64,000 nucleotides of DNA from Neisseria lisongii (GCF_028463985.1 NZ_CP116766.1:1-64000); one strand, 5' to 3'; positions 43,345 to 52,059 are shown, counted from the first letter of the stretch. A program made the numbers and translations. Notes: a model not told the origin generated them from the letters alone.

Positions 43345-44319
43345 TCAGCCGCCGGTCAGCGCCATTACCCGAATGATTTTTTTGGGATTTTCGACAAATT
43401 CGTGTTTTTCGGGTTTGCGTAACACGGCTTGGCGGATATGGTGGTCGAGTTCGTTGTCGCTGCAGCCGCTGCGCAAGAGTTCCCGCAGCGGGGCTTTGTC
43501 TTCTTGGCCGAGGCAGAGGTGGAGGTTGCCGGTGGCGGAAAGGCGAACCCGGTTGCAGGTGGCGCAGAAGTGTTGGCTCATCGGGGTAATCAGGCCGAGG
43601 GTGAAACCGTTGTTGCTGCTGTGCCAGTAGCGTGCAGGGCCGCCGCCTATGGTTTCTTTCAGCGGCAGCAGGTCGAATTTCTGTTGCAGCTCGGTTAGGA
43701 CGGGTTGGAGGCTGACTTTGGCGTGGGCTTGGCCGGTTGCGCCCAGCGGCATGGCTTCAATCAGGTTGAGGATAAAACCGTGGCGGATGCAGAAGGCGAC
43801 CATGTCGTCCAAGTCGATGTCGTTGATGCCTTTGAGCGGCACCATATTGATTTTAATGCGTTCGAAACCGGCGTTTTGGGCGGCTTGGATGCCTTCCAAA
43901 ACCTGAGGCAGACAGTCGCTTCCGGTGATGTGGGTAATGCAGTCGCGGCGCAGGCTGTCGAGGCTGATGTTGAGCCGTTTGACACCGGCGTTGCGCAGGG
44001 CTTGGGCGTGTTGTTTGAGTTGCGTGCCGTTGGTGGTGAGCGAAATGTCTTCCACGCCGGGCAGGCGGCTGATTTCGGCGGCAAGGTCGGCCAAGCCTTT
44101 GCGCAACAGGGGTTCGCCGCCCGTGAGGCGGAAGCGTTTGGTGCCGAGGCGGGCAAAGGCGGCGGCGACACGGGCGAGTTCTTCAATCGTCAGCCAGTCT
44201 TTGGGAACGGCAAAGCCTTTAAACCCTTGGGGCAGGCAATAGGTGCAGCGCAGGTCGCAACGGTCGGTTACGGAAATGCGCAGGTAATCGACTGTGCGGC
44301 CGAAAGAGTCGGTGAGCAT
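43345..44319 (-). CDS. moaA: GTP 3',8-cyclase MoaA (molybdenum cofactor)
   Basis: Radical SAM enzyme that begins molybdopterin synthesis. Start at 44319 gives MLTDSFGRTVDYLRISVTDR. The SAM-cluster motif is CDLRCTYC and the second cluster is CATCNRVRLSATGNLHLC. 324 aa. It ends near Correia-like DNA. Preceded by a rhodanese gene with nine bases between, likely cotranscribed. Confidence 0.95.
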   Translation of the reverse strand: MLTDSFGRTVDYLRISVTDRCDLRCTYCLPQGFKGFAVPKDWLTIEELARVAAAFARLGTKRFRLTGGEPLLRKGLADLAAEISRLPGVEDISLTTNGTQLKQHAQALRNAGVKRLNISLDSLRRDCITHITGSDCLPQVLEGIQAAQNAGFERIKINMVPLKGINDIDLDDMVAFCIRHGFILNLIEAMPLGATGQAHAKVSLQPVLTELQQKFDLLPLKETIGGGPARYWHSSNNGFTLGLITPMSQHFCATCNRVRLSATGNLHLCLGQEDKAPLRELLRSGCSDNELDHHIRQAVLRKPEKHEFVENPKKIIRVMALTGG

Positions 44320-44327
44320 GGCGGCGG

Positions 44328-44654
44328 TCAGTAGCGGGGCATGTCGGGGGCAATCTGTTTCGCCCATTCGTCAATGCCGCCTTGGAGGTTGTAAAGATTG
44401 TCGAAACCCGCATCGGCCAGATACATGGCGGTGTGCAGGCTGCGGATGCCGTGGTGGCAATAGACGACGATCGGCAGACCGTCGTCGGGCAACTCGTTGT
44501 GGCGCAGCGGAATCAGATTCATCGGAATATGCAGTGCGTCGGGCAGGGCGCAGACGGCGGTTTCTTCATCGGTGCGCACGTCCAGCAGATGAAAGGCCTG
44601 ACCTTGCTGTTGCCAGCGTTGCAGCTCGGTAACGGGCAGTTGGGTAATGTTCAT
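44328..44654 (-). CDS. Rhodanese-like single-domain protein
   Basis: 108 aa with DVRTDEE near the N-terminus and the active-site loop VVYCHHGIRSLHTA, cysteine persulfide loop CHHGIR. Moves sulfur or acts as a phosphatase-like sensor. Upstream of moaA, it could supply sulfur for molybdopterin, which is inference. Confidence 0.85.
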   Translation of the reverse strand: MNITQLPVTELQRWQQQGQAFHLLDVRTDEETAVCALPDALHIPMNLIPLRHNELPDDGLPIVVYCHHGIRSLHTAMYLADAGFDNLYNLQGGIDEWAKQIAPDMPRY

Positions 44655-44780
44655 GGCGGTGTGATGTGTGTGTGAAAGGGTGGGACAGGCCGTCTGAAAA
44701 ATGGCTTTGGGTTATTTCACAAAAATATTATATTGTTAAACGGTTTTCAGACGGCCTTGGTGTCGGTGGTCGGTGCCGCT

Positions 44781-45437
44781 TTAAAAATCAAAGTCGTCAA
44801 ACGGATCGGCGGCGGTATCGTTCAGCGGCGCAACGGCGGTGTCGAACAAGACTTTCTGCTGCACTGTATCGCCGTTTTTGGTCAGCAATACAGCGTGCTG
44901 CACCGGCGCTTTGCCGATAACGGCAACCAGTCTTCCGCCGTCTTTAAGCTGCGCCAGTAGGCTTTCGGGAACGCTGCGCAGCGAGCCGCCGACATAGATT
45001 GCGTCAAACGGGCCGCCTTGCGAAGGTTCGCTCAAACCATTGTTCTGCACATAGTCGATGTTGGCGAAATCCAAGCCGTCCAACACGGTTTTTGCCGCCT
45101 GCTGCTGCGCATGGTCGCAGTCGCAACTGACCACTTTCCCCGCCAGTTTGGCGAGCAGGGCGGTGGCGAAACCCGAGCCGGTGCCGATTTCCAACACGGT
45201 TTCGGCGGCGCTTGGTTTCAAGCCTTGAACCAAGCGGGCAACGACTTTCGGTTCGAGCATTTTGCCGCCGTTGGCCAGCGGAAGTTCCAAATCGGAATAG
45301 GCCAATCCTTGGTGTTCGGGCAAAACAAACCGTTCGCGCGGGATTTCCATCAGTGCGTCCAACACATCAAAATCCAACACGTCCCACGGCCGGATTTGCT
45401 GTTCTACCATATTGAAACGTGCCTGTTCAAAGTTCAT
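44781..45437 (-). CDS. Protein-L-isoaspartate O-methyltransferase family protein
   Basis: 218 aa SAM-dependent methyltransferase: MVEQQIRPWDVLDFDVLDAL, motif I VLEIGTGSGFATALLA, PFDAIYVGGSLRSVPESLLA. Closest pattern is the Pcm family, which repairs isoaspartate; some betaproteobacterial members lack the usual activity, so the symbol is left empty. Uptake hairpins flank it (about 44688-44757). Confidence 0.8.
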   Translation of the reverse strand: MNFEQARFNMVEQQIRPWDVLDFDVLDALMEIPRERFVLPEHQGLAYSDLELPLANGGKMLEPKVVARLVQGLKPSAAETVLEIGTGSGFATALLAKLAGKVVSCDCDHAQQQAAKTVLDGLDFANIDYVQNNGLSEPSQGGPFDAIYVGGSLRSVPESLLAQLKDGGRLVAVIGKAPVQHAVLLTKNGDTVQQKVLFDTAVAPLNDTAADPFDDFDF

Positions 45438-45511
45438 CGTCTGCTCCGTTGCTCAAAATAATGTCAAATGAAAGAATAATTATAATCCAATTATCGCCGC
45501 TTTGCTGCTTT

Positions 45512-45545
45512 GATGCCGTCTGAAAACCGTATTTTCAGACGGCCT
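45512..45545. terminator. Uptake-sequence hairpin ending the methionine sulfoxide reductase gene
   Basis: ATGCCGTCTGAAAAC/GTATTTTCAGACGGCCT; the second uptake sequence contains the gene's last codons (RQAV*). Confidence 0.65.
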
Positions 45546-46035
45546 GACGAGCGTGTGCCTGCGTCAGCATTCGGGCAAGCTGCGCCAGATAAACCGCATC
45601 GGTGTCGTCAAACTGTGCCAGCTTGTCGTCGTCGATGTCCAACACGCCGAAACATTGCCCGTCTGCATCAAACAGCGGCACGACGATTTCCGACTGCGAC
45701 AGCGACGAGCAGGCAATATGGCCGGGGTGGCGGTTCACATCTTCCACCACCACCGTTTCCCTCTTCTCCCACGCCTGACCGCACACGCCCTTACCGAAAC
45801 CGATACGGGTACAGGCCAGCGGCCCTTGAAACGGCCCCAAAACCAATTCGTTGCGCCGCCGGTCAATCAGATAAAAACCGACCCAAAACCAGCCGAACGT
45901 TGCCTTCAAAACCGCCGCCGTATTGGCAAGATTGGCAATCAGATCGGTTTCGTCCGCAATCACACATTCAATCTGCGGCAAAACTTCCCGATAACGTTCC
46001 GCCTTATCCGCCGCCGTAACATTGACCGTATGCAT
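45535..46035 (-). CDS. msrC: Free methionine-(R)-sulfoxide reductase (GAF domain, MsrC)
   Basis: 166 aa single GAF domain. The catalytic cysteines sit in ACTRIGFGKGVCGQAW and GHIACSSLSQSEIVVPL; DGQCFGVLDIDDDKLAQFDD closes the fold. Reduces free Met-R-sulfoxide, an oxidative-stress defence. Start at 46035 excludes an upstream extension without family features. Stop codon lies in a DNA uptake sequence. Confidence 0.88.
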   Translation of the reverse strand: MHTVNVTAADKAERYREVLPQIECVIADETDLIANLANTAAVLKATFGWFWVGFYLIDRRRNELVLGPFQGPLACTRIGFGKGVCGQAWEKRETVVVEDVNRHPGHIACSSLSQSEIVVPLFDADGQCFGVLDIDDDKLAQFDDTDAVYLAQLARMLTQAHARQAV

Positions 46036-46223
46036 ATCGTACCACCTCAAACAGAAAGCCCTGATTATAGAGAAATCCGTCGAAACCCGAAAGCGCAGCA
46101 CAAACACTTTTCCCATATCGAGGCCGTCTGAAAAACCGCCCCGCCGCAAACGAATCTTGCATATCGCCGCCATATAAACTACACTTCGCAACAAACAACC
46201 AAAATCATCCGGAGCATAGGAAA

Positions 46224-46997
46224 ATGTATCACGAAATCGGCATGTGGGACCAAAAATGGGTCATCGGCAACTGGAAAATGAACGGCCGCCTGCAAAGCAA
46301 CAACGCCTTGATGCACCGCTTCCGAGTGATGCCGACCGCCGAAAAAGTCCTGATCGGACTGGCGGCACCGACCGTTTATCTGCTGCAACTGCACAACGCC
46401 ATGCAGATTGTGCTGAACAACCGCATTCTGACCTGCGCCCAAGATGTCAGCCGTTTCCCGAACAACGGTGCCTACACCGGCGAAGTGTCCGCCGAAATGC
46501 TGGCCGACATCGGCACAGACATCGTCTTAATCGGCCACTCCGAACGCAGTCTCTATTTCGGCGAAAAAAACGAAATCCAACGCCGCAAAATGGAAAACGT
46601 CCTCAACGTCGGCCTGATTCCCCTACTGTGTGTCGGCGAAAGTCTGGAAGAGCGCGAAGCCGGTAAAGAACAAGACGTTATCGCCCACCAACTCTCCATT
46701 CTCAAAGGCTTGGACACCCAAAATATTGCCGTCGCCTACGAGCCGGTATGGGCCATCGGCACCGGAAAAGTCGCCACAGTCGAACAAATCGCCGATATGC
46801 ACCGATTTATTCACAAAGAAATCTTGTCTTTGTGCGGCGAGTCTGTTAAAATCCGCATCCTTTACGGTGGAAGCGTGAAAGCGGAGAACGCCGCAGATAT
46901 TTTCGCCGTGCCTCATGTTGACGGTGCGCTGGTTGGCGGAGCTTCATTGTCGTACGACTCGTTTACCGCCATCATTGATGCCGCACAAGCTGCGTAG
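46224..46997 (+). CDS. tpiA: Triosephosphate isomerase
   Basis: 257 aa TIM barrel interconverting dihydroxyacetone phosphate and glyceraldehyde 3-phosphate. Catalytic Lys in WVIGNWKMNG, His in LIGHSERSLYFGE, Glu in AYEPVWAIGTGK, phosphate loop LYGGSVKAEN. A start at MWDQKW, six codons later, is possible. Seven bases before secG. Confidence 0.97.
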   Translation: MYHEIGMWDQKWVIGNWKMNGRLQSNNALMHRFRVMPTAEKVLIGLAAPTVYLLQLHNAMQIVLNNRILTCAQDVSRFPNNGAYTGEVSAEMLADIGTDIVLIGHSERSLYFGEKNEIQRRKMENVLNVGLIPLLCVGESLEEREAGKEQDVIAHQLSILKGLDTQNIAVAYEPVWAIGTGKVATVEQIADMHRFIHKEILSLCGESVKIRILYGGSVKAENAADIFAVPHVDGALVGGASLSYDSFTAIIDAAQAA

Positions 46998-47003
46998 AGA
47001 ATT

Positions 47004-47366
47004 ATGGAAGCCTTTAAAACCGTTATTTGGATTGTCAATATCATTGCCGCACTGGCTGTTATCGTGCTGGTGTTGCTGCAACATGGCAAAGGCGCAGACG
47101 CAGGTGCAACCTTCGGTTCGGGCAGCGGCAGCGCCCAAGGCGTATTCGGCTCGGCCGGCAACGCCAACTTTTTAAGCCGCACAACCGCAATCGCCGCTAC
47201 AATTTTCTTTGCAACCTGCATGGCAATGGTGTATATTCACTCCAACACAACCCGCCACGGTTTGGACTTCAGCAATGTCAAACAAAGCGCACCGGTTCAG
47301 ACCAAAGCAGTTTCGGATACCCCAACCGATACCCAACCTGCTGCACCGCAACCTCAGCAGCAGTAA
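47004..47366 (+). CDS. secG: Preprotein translocase subunit SecG
   Basis: 120 aa, two membrane helices (TVIWIVNIIAALAVIVLVLL; AIAATIFFATCMAMVYI) around GKGADAGATFGSGSGSAQGV, the family loop. Low-complexity Thr/Pro/Gln tail. tpiA-secG-tRNA-Leu is the usual proteobacterial order. Confidence 0.95.
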   Translation: MEAFKTVIWIVNIIAALAVIVLVLLQHGKGADAGATFGSGSGSAQGVFGSAGNANFLSRTTAIAATIFFATCMAMVYIHSNTTRHGLDFSNVKQSAPVQTKAVSDTPTDTQPAAPQPQQQ

Positions 47367-47383
47367 TACAGTTTAACTTTAAT

Positions 47384-47469
47384 GCCGACATGGTGGAATT
47401 GGTAGACACGCTATCTTGAGGGGGTAGTGACCCTAGGTCGTTCGAGTTCAAGTCTCGATGTCGGCACCA
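47384..47469 (+). tRNA. tRNA-Leu (anticodon GAG)
   Basis: Acceptor GCCGACA/TGTCGGC, D arm TGGTGGAATTGGTAGACACG, anticodon loop TTGAGGG on stem CTATC/GGTAG, long variable arm, T loop TTCAAGT, discriminator A, encoded CCA. Its 3' half contains the element 2 attachment site. Confidence 0.95.
47447..47462. repeat. Attachment site repeat, left end of element 2 (in tRNA-Leu)
   Basis: TTCAAGTCTCGATGTC, T-arm and acceptor edge of the tRNA. Confidence 0.85.
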
Positions 47470-47475
47470 TCAACA

Positions 47476-47508
47476 GAAAAACCGTCTGATTTTCAGGCGG
47501 TTTTTTTA
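47476..47508 (+). terminator. Terminator of tRNA-Leu
   Basis: AAAACCGTCTG/CAGGCGGTTTT stem with T run; a second copy stands right of the attR repeat at about 59954-59979. Confidence 0.8.
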
Positions 47509-47636
47509 CATCTAATACCGTCTAATCCAATCGACCAAACCCCCAACCCGCAAGGCTTTCAGCCTGATTGCCTGCTTTCCGATTTTCTATTTTCAGTCTA
47601 ATATCATCTAATGCCGTCTAATTGAACCAAGCATAA

Positions 47637-47702
47637 ATTGGGGGTATATTTGGGGGTGTCTCAAAATACCCCTGAAAAAATACCCCCAAATGCCCCTGAA
47701 CG
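47637..47702. promoter_or_regulatory. Arm-type repeats overlapping the integrase start, element 2
   Basis: TGGGGGTATATTTGGGGGTG, then AATACCCCTGAAAAAATACC and CCCAAATGCCCCTGAA: direct and inverted GGGGGTAT units. The integrase ATG lies inside the last unit, which suggests self-regulation. The right end (59863-59889) has two more TGGGGGTATTTT units. Confidence 0.6.
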
Positions 47703-48910
47703 ACCGACAAATCAAGAATGCCAAGCCCGCCGATAAGCCTTACAAACTGGCAGATGGCGGCGGCCTGTATCTGGCTGTTACCCCATCGGGCGGGAAGCTA
47801 TGGCGGCTGAAATACCGCATCAACGGCAAGGAAAAACTACTATCAATCGGCAAATACCCCGCCGTTTCGCTGGTAGAAGCCCGTGAAGCAGCCGACAACG
47901 CCCGTAAAAGCATAGCGGCAGGAATAGACCCCGCCGCAGCCAAGCAGCAGGCCAAGAAAGAGAAACAGGCGGCCTTGCTGAATACCTTTGAGCATTTGGC
48001 GAGGCAGTGGCACAAAGACAACCTGCACCGTTGGAAGCCCAACCATGCCGCCCGTATCATGGCCGAGCTGGAAAAAGACGTTTTTCCGCAGCTTGGGGAT
48101 AAGCCGATTGACGAAATCAGAGTAGCCGACGTGAAAAACCTGCTGGCGGATATTGTCGGACGGGGTGCAACGGTTACGGCGGAAAAAATCAGGCAATGGA
48201 TAGGGGCAGTGTATCAACACGCAGCCAAGCTGGAGCTGACCGACCGCAACCCAGCCGCCCCGCTTAGAGGGCATTTTGAGAAAAAAGCGGTTAGCCATAT
48301 GCCCGCCTTGCCCCGTGAAGAACTGACGACGTTCTATGCCGCTTTGTTAACCGCCGACATCGACCATAAAAACCGTATAGCCATGCTGCTTACTATGCTG
48401 GTGTTTCCCCGCAATACCGAACTAAGAGGCGGGCAATGGCATGAAATCGACTTTGAAGCCCGAACGTGGACAATCCCCGCCGAGCGCATGAAGATGAAAC
48501 GCCCGCACATTATCCCGCTGGCCGATTGGCCGCTTGAACTTCTGCAAGAGCTGCACGGCTTGAGCAGGAATACTCCGTATCTTTTCCCCAGCCGCACGCA
48601 GACAACAGGTTTTATCAGTGATGCAACATTAAGCCGCATTATCGAACGCATGGGCTATAAAGGTCGGGTAACGCCGCACGGCTTCCGCAGCCTTGCCAGC
48701 AGCATACTGAACGAGCAGGGCTACAACCCCGACGCAATCGAGCGGCAGCTTGCGCATGAAGAAAGCAACCGAATCAGAGCGGCATACAACCGAGCCGACT
48801 ATATGGCGGAACGCAAAGAAATGATGGCATGGTACAGCGACTATTTGCGTGAACGATACCACCAAGCCCTAGCCATGCTGGAAGCAGACGGCGAAACAAA
48901 GGACGTCTGA
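47690..48910 (+). CDS. int: P4-type tyrosine integrase of element 2
   Basis: 406 aa. Arm-binding N-terminus KLADGGGLYLAVTPSGGKLW and IGKYPAVSLVEAR; catalytic core with LVFPRNTELRGGQW, HxxR VTPHGFRSLASSIL, LAHEESNRIRAAYNRADYM holding the nucleophile. It sits next to tRNA-Leu. Related to, but clearly different from, the element 1 integrase, matching its different target. Confidence 0.93.
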   Translation: MPLNDRQIKNAKPADKPYKLADGGGLYLAVTPSGGKLWRLKYRINGKEKLLSIGKYPAVSLVEAREAADNARKSIAAGIDPAAAKQQAKKEKQAALLNTFEHLARQWHKDNLHRWKPNHAARIMAELEKDVFPQLGDKPIDEIRVADVKNLLADIVGRGATVTAEKIRQWIGAVYQHAAKLELTDRNPAAPLRGHFEKKAVSHMPALPREELTTFYAALLTADIDHKNRIAMLLTMLVFPRNTELRGGQWHEIDFEARTWTIPAERMKMKRPHIIPLADWPLELLQELHGLSRNTPYLFPSRTQTTGFISDATLSRIIERMGYKGRVTPHGFRSLASSILNEQGYNPDAIERQLAHEESNRIRAAYNRADYMAERKEMMAWYSDYLRERYHQALAMLEADGETKDV

Positions 48911-48918
48911 AAATGCAG

Positions 48919-48943
48919 ACACCAGCCGCCTGCTGGTGTTTTA
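48919..48943 (+). terminator. Terminator of the element 2 integrase
   Basis: ACACCAGC/GCTGGTGT stem followed by TTTATTT. Confidence 0.7.
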
Positions 48944-48949
48944 TTTCCA

Positions 48950-48981
48950 TTCCCTAAATGGGAAATAAGTGTATAATTCCC
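48950..48981 (+). promoter_or_regulatory. higBA promoter/operator
   Basis: TATAAT at 48972 is embedded in two inverted repeats, TTCCCTAAATGGGAA (48950-48964) and GGGAA...TTCCC (to 48981); fits autoregulation by the antitoxin. Confidence 0.6.
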
Positions 48982-48998
48982 AAAAAAGGAATACAGCA

Positions 48999-49283
48999 AT
49001 GCAAATCTTAGGCAAGCAGAAAATAACCGCATTTATGGCAAAACATGCCGACAGCCGTAAAGCCCTGACAACATGGCTGGCAGATGTAGAACGTGAAAAC
49101 TGGCAGACATCGCACGACATTAAAGCCGTTTACCAAACCGCAGATTTTCTAGCCGATAACCGAGTTATTTTCAACATACGGGGCAACCATTACAGGCTTG
49201 TTGTCAAAGTCCGATACATTAACGGCATTGTAAGAATCGAATGGATAGGTACACACGCAGAATACAGCAAAAAGGAATTTTAA
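48999..49283 (+). CDS. higB: HigB-type mRNA interferase toxin
   Basis: 94 aa from 48999. HigB_toxin family: ADSRKALTTWLADVERENWQ, FNIRGNHYRLVVKVRYING and the closing FIGTH-like WIGTHAEYSKKEF. It would cleave mRNA on the ribosome. Toxin-first order with the antitoxin two bases later. Confidence 0.9.
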   Translation: MQILGKQKITAFMAKHADSRKALTTWLADVERENWQTSHDIKAVYQTADFLADNRVIFNIRGNHYRLVVKVRYINGIVRIEWIGTHAEYSKKEF

Positions 49284-49285
49284 AA

Positions 49286-49654
49286 ATGGATACCGTGAAA
49301 ATTATCAAGACCGCCCAAGACCACGAAGCGGCATTAAGCCGTTTAGATGAATTAATGGATTTAAACCCCGCCCCCAATACAGATGATGATTTAGAGCTGC
49401 AAGCCTTAGCCGCCCTTATTGCCGCCTATGAAGAGAAACACCACAAAATCAATACAGACACCATTACCCCGCTTGAAATTATTCATTTCCGCATGGAACA
49501 AAACGGCCTGACCCAAAAAGACATGCAGCAGTATCTAGGCAGCCCAAGCAAAGTAAGCGAAGTATTGAGCGGAAAACGCCCCTTGAGCCTTACCATGATT
49601 AGAAAGCTGCATCACGGCTTAAAAATTCCAGCCGAATTGCTGATACAGCTTTAA
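49286..49654 (+). CDS. higA: HigA-type antitoxin
   Basis: 122 aa from 49286; acidic N-terminal half for toxin binding and C-terminal Xre helix-turn-helix: RMEQNGLTQKDMQQYLGSPS, KVSEVLSGKRPLSLTMIRKL. Start selected because it lies immediately after the higB stop. Confidence 0.9.
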   Translation: MDTVKIIKTAQDHEAALSRLDELMDLNPAPNTDDDLELQALAALIAAYEEKHHKINTDTITPLEIIHFRMEQNGLTQKDMQQYLGSPSKVSEVLSGKRPLSLTMIRKLHHGLKIPAELLIQL

Positions 49655-49874
49655 ACAGAACCGAGAACGTAACGGAAATCAGCCATTGCATAGGTTGGCC
49701 GTCTGAAACAAGGGGCTAATGCAAACGCATAGCAAACGCAGGGAGCAAACACCAGCCACGCAGCCGGTGCTTTATTTGGCCGTTATACGCTTTTATACAC
49801 CGTTTGTATAATCAGCCATCGCAGCAGTCTAATAGCGTTTTATCCCGTCTGTTGCCGTCTGAAAACATCACGCA

Positions 49875-49898
49875 TATAATACCTAGAATTACATAGGT
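49875..49898 (+). promoter_or_regulatory. Promoter/operator of the lone HTH gene
   Basis: TATAAT directly followed by ACCTAGAATTACATAGGT, an inverted ACCTA/TAGGT repeat, 19 bases before the gene. Confidence 0.6.
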
Positions 49899-49916
49899 AT
49901 TAACGGATATGCAGCC

Positions 49917-50228
49917 ATGAAATACAAAAGCGAAGTTTCCGAAGCCATTCACGAAACCATGCAAGACCTGCACGAAGCAGGAGCGATAGGCACCGCCACT
50001 ATGCGGAAATTTGATAAATCATGCCTGACCCAAATAGAGCCGCTCGCGCCCGCCGACATCAAAGCCATCAGAGAGCGTGAAGAGCTGACACAGGCCGCCT
50101 TTGCCATTCATCTGAACATCAGCAAAAACAACATTTCCGCATGGGAGCGGGGCGTAAAGAAACCCAGCGGCGCAGCCCTAAAACTGCTGACCTTGGTTAA
50201 AAACAAAGGCATTGAAGCCATCGCATAA
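49917..50228 (+). CDS. Xre-family HTH protein (HigA2/NadS-like antitoxin) without visible toxin
   Basis: 103 aa. N-terminal HETMQDLHEAGAIGTATMRK, FDKSCL and C-terminal HTH IREREELTQAAFAIHLNISK, NNISAWERGVKKPSGAALKL. The pattern is that of antitoxins paired with RelE-like toxins; no toxin lies immediately upstream, only a promoter with an operator palindrome. May be an orphan antitoxin or regulator. Confidence 0.75.
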   Translation: MKYKSEVSEAIHETMQDLHEAGAIGTATMRKFDKSCLTQIEPLAPADIKAIREREELTQAAFAIHLNISKNNISAWERGVKKPSGAALKLLTLVKNKGIEAIA

Positions 50229-50230
50229 GC

Positions 50231-50356
50231 AGGCCGTCTGAAAACCCATATTACCGCCCCGAATTTGAAGCACAAGGCACATTGCCCCGCTTGGTGATAC
50301 CTTTTCCCTATCATCAGGAAAAAGGCCGTAAAAACGGCGTTTTGGCGAAAATATAG
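50231..50356 (+). pseudogene. Short coding remnant after the HTH gene
   Basis: An open frame without an ATG reading ENPYYRPEFEAQGTLPRLVI, then PFPYHQEKGRKNGVLAKI and a stop. It looks protein-like and could be the end of a lost toxin or other gene. Low certainty. Confidence 0.3.
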
Positions 50357-50434
50357 AAACACATGAATATTGTAATACATTGCATTAATTACTACATTGA
50401 AGTATGATTAATACGAACAGAAAAAGGTAATTGC

Positions 50435-50743
50435 ATGTATACCATTGTTGAATCAGTCTCATTCAAAACCAAGGCTGCTGATTTGTTCACAATAGAACAG
50501 CGTTTGGAGTTTTTTACATACTTAGCCCTTAATCCGCTTGCCGGTGATGTTATTCCAAATGGTGGAGGGTTACGCAAAATCAGATGGAAATTAGCAGGAC
50601 GAGGAAAGAGAGGAGGAGTTAGGGTTATCTATTTCAATATGCTTTCAGACGGCTTTATTTACGTTGCCGACATATACAGCAAAAGCGAAAAAGAAAATCT
50701 AAGCCCAAAAGAAATCAAAGCATTGAAAGGAAATAAATCATGA
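50435..50743 (+). CDS. RelE/HigB2-type toxin
   Basis: 102 aa. LNPLAGDVIPNGGGLRKIRW and GRGKRGGVRVIYFNMLSDGF are the core of RelE-superfamily toxins that cut mRNA at the ribosomal A site. An uptake sequence is read through (LSDGF). Overlaps its antitoxin by ATGA. Confidence 0.88.
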   Translation: MYTIVESVSFKTKAADLFTIEQRLEFFTYLALNPLAGDVIPNGGGLRKIRWKLAGRGKRGGVRVIYFNMLSDGFIYVADIYSKSEKENLSPKEIKALKGNKS

Positions 50744-51093
50744 AACAAGCAGAACAAGCCTTGTCTAAAGCGTTTGCCAATATCGATATAGACGCTGTAA
50801 CAGCCGCTGTTATTGCAGACGACCCGGAAGCTGTCGTTATTATCAACAGTCTGAAAGAGGCCTTGCAATGCGCCAAAGACGGCATTATCGGCCGTATTAC
50901 CGAAATCAATATCAGCCCAGCCGCCCAAACCCGAAACAAAACAGGCCTATCGCAAGCTAAATTTGCCGCCGCCTTGAATATCAGCCCTGCTACTTTGAGG
51001 GCGTGGGAGCAGGGGCGGCGTATGCCCAGCGGTGCGGCCGCTACTCTGTTGAAATTGATTGATAAGCGGCCGGAGCTGCTGAACGAGCTGTAA
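50740..51093 (+). CDS. NadS-type HTH antitoxin
   Basis: 117 aa; HTH at the C-terminus with GLSQAKFAAALNISPATLRA, WEQGRRMPSGAAATLLKLI. Overlaps the toxin gene by four bases. Same family as 49917-50228 and 59358-59582. Confidence 0.88.
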   Translation: MKQAEQALSKAFANIDIDAVTAAVIADDPEAVVIINSLKEALQCAKDGIIGRITEINISPAAQTRNKTGLSQAKFAAALNISPATLRAWEQGRRMPSGAAATLLKLIDKRPELLNEL

Positions 51094-51197
51094 AGGCAGG
51101 AGAGCCTACTAATTCACTACTACACCAGCCAAAAGGCCGCAAAGTTTCCCCGCTTTGCCGGTGTAGTAAAACAGGGGAAATATAAGGCCGTTGTTTA

Positions 51198-52049
51198 ATG
51201 CTAATCGATTCTTTCGCAGGATTGAGCGTAATACATCACACACCTAGATATTTAAACACCCCAAAGCAACTAGAACTGTTTGGAGATGAAAGAAAAACGA
51301 TAACAGATACCCTGAAAGAAGAGCTGGAAAAAATCATTAAATTGCTTATAGAAATTGTTACAGCACGACTTTCCCCATTTGATGGCAATTCAACGCCCCC
51401 TATCGAATGGCAAAGAAAATTATCACTATGCGCCTATTCGATTGTTTTGGGCATACTGACATTATCCCCGCTAAAAAACGGCAGGCAGCCGACAGTAAAA
51501 ACCGAATTAAGGCTGTTTGACCAAGGCATCAGGAGGCAATTAGACGCATGGGAATTAATGAAAATCCCCATATCAGAGCAGCAGCGGCAAGAGCTAAAAG
51601 AAATGCGAGCTATAGAAGAAAAGCGGCTGACCTACCTAGAATGCCTACCTACACACGGCACATTTGGGCGTGAAGTACAGGCAATCAAACGGATTATGGC
51701 GGCTGTTTACTATCACTTGGATATAGACATCAGTTCAGTAAGAATAGGTGTTATTTCCAACCTGTACGACATCATTCAACCCATTGGAGAATTAAAAGAA
51801 TTTCCCGATTATCAGTTTTTCAGAAAACACATTGCAGCCAATAAAAACGGCATTAAGCAAGAAATAGACCATTTGAAAACTCAAATTGCAGAAACTGAAA
51901 AAACCGTAATCATCAAAAAAGATAAAACCGGCATCAGGATAACGCCAAACATTATCAAAAGCCGAAAAAAAACCGCCAGCATAGCAATACCGGCGGGCAA
52001 CTATTCCAATACACAAAGCAATATTCATCATGCCATAACGGCAAATTGA
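51198..52049 (+). CDS. Unrecognised AT-rich cargo protein of element 2, 283 aa
   Basis: AT-rich and Ile/Lys-rich compared with neighbours. Helical throughout: KTITDTLKEELEKIIKLLIE, a possible membrane or core segment LCAYSIVLGILTLSPL, and a long helix QEIDHLKTQIAETEKTVIIK that may be a coiled coil. The weak ribosome-binding site leaves the start uncertain. It occupies the interval directly before alpA, the position of the 282-aa gene in element 1. No family recognised; candidate accessory or defence gene. Confidence 0.65.
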   Translation: MLIDSFAGLSVIHHTPRYLNTPKQLELFGDERKTITDTLKEELEKIIKLLIEIVTARLSPFDGNSTPPIEWQRKLSLCAYSIVLGILTLSPLKNGRQPTVKTELRLFDQGIRRQLDAWELMKIPISEQQRQELKEMRAIEEKRLTYLECLPTHGTFGREVQAIKRIMAAVYYHLDIDISSVRIGVISNLYDIIQPIGELKEFPDYQFFRKHIAANKNGIKQEIDHLKTQIAETEKTVIIKKDKTGIRITPNIIKSRKKTASIAIPAGNYSNTQSNIHHAITAN

Positions 52050-52059
52050 TTAAAAATAC

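Noticed and set aside
51198..52049. Homology between the 283-aa and 282-aa cargo proteins
   Set aside because: Same position and size, but I could not align any convincing motif by eye; treated as separate genes.
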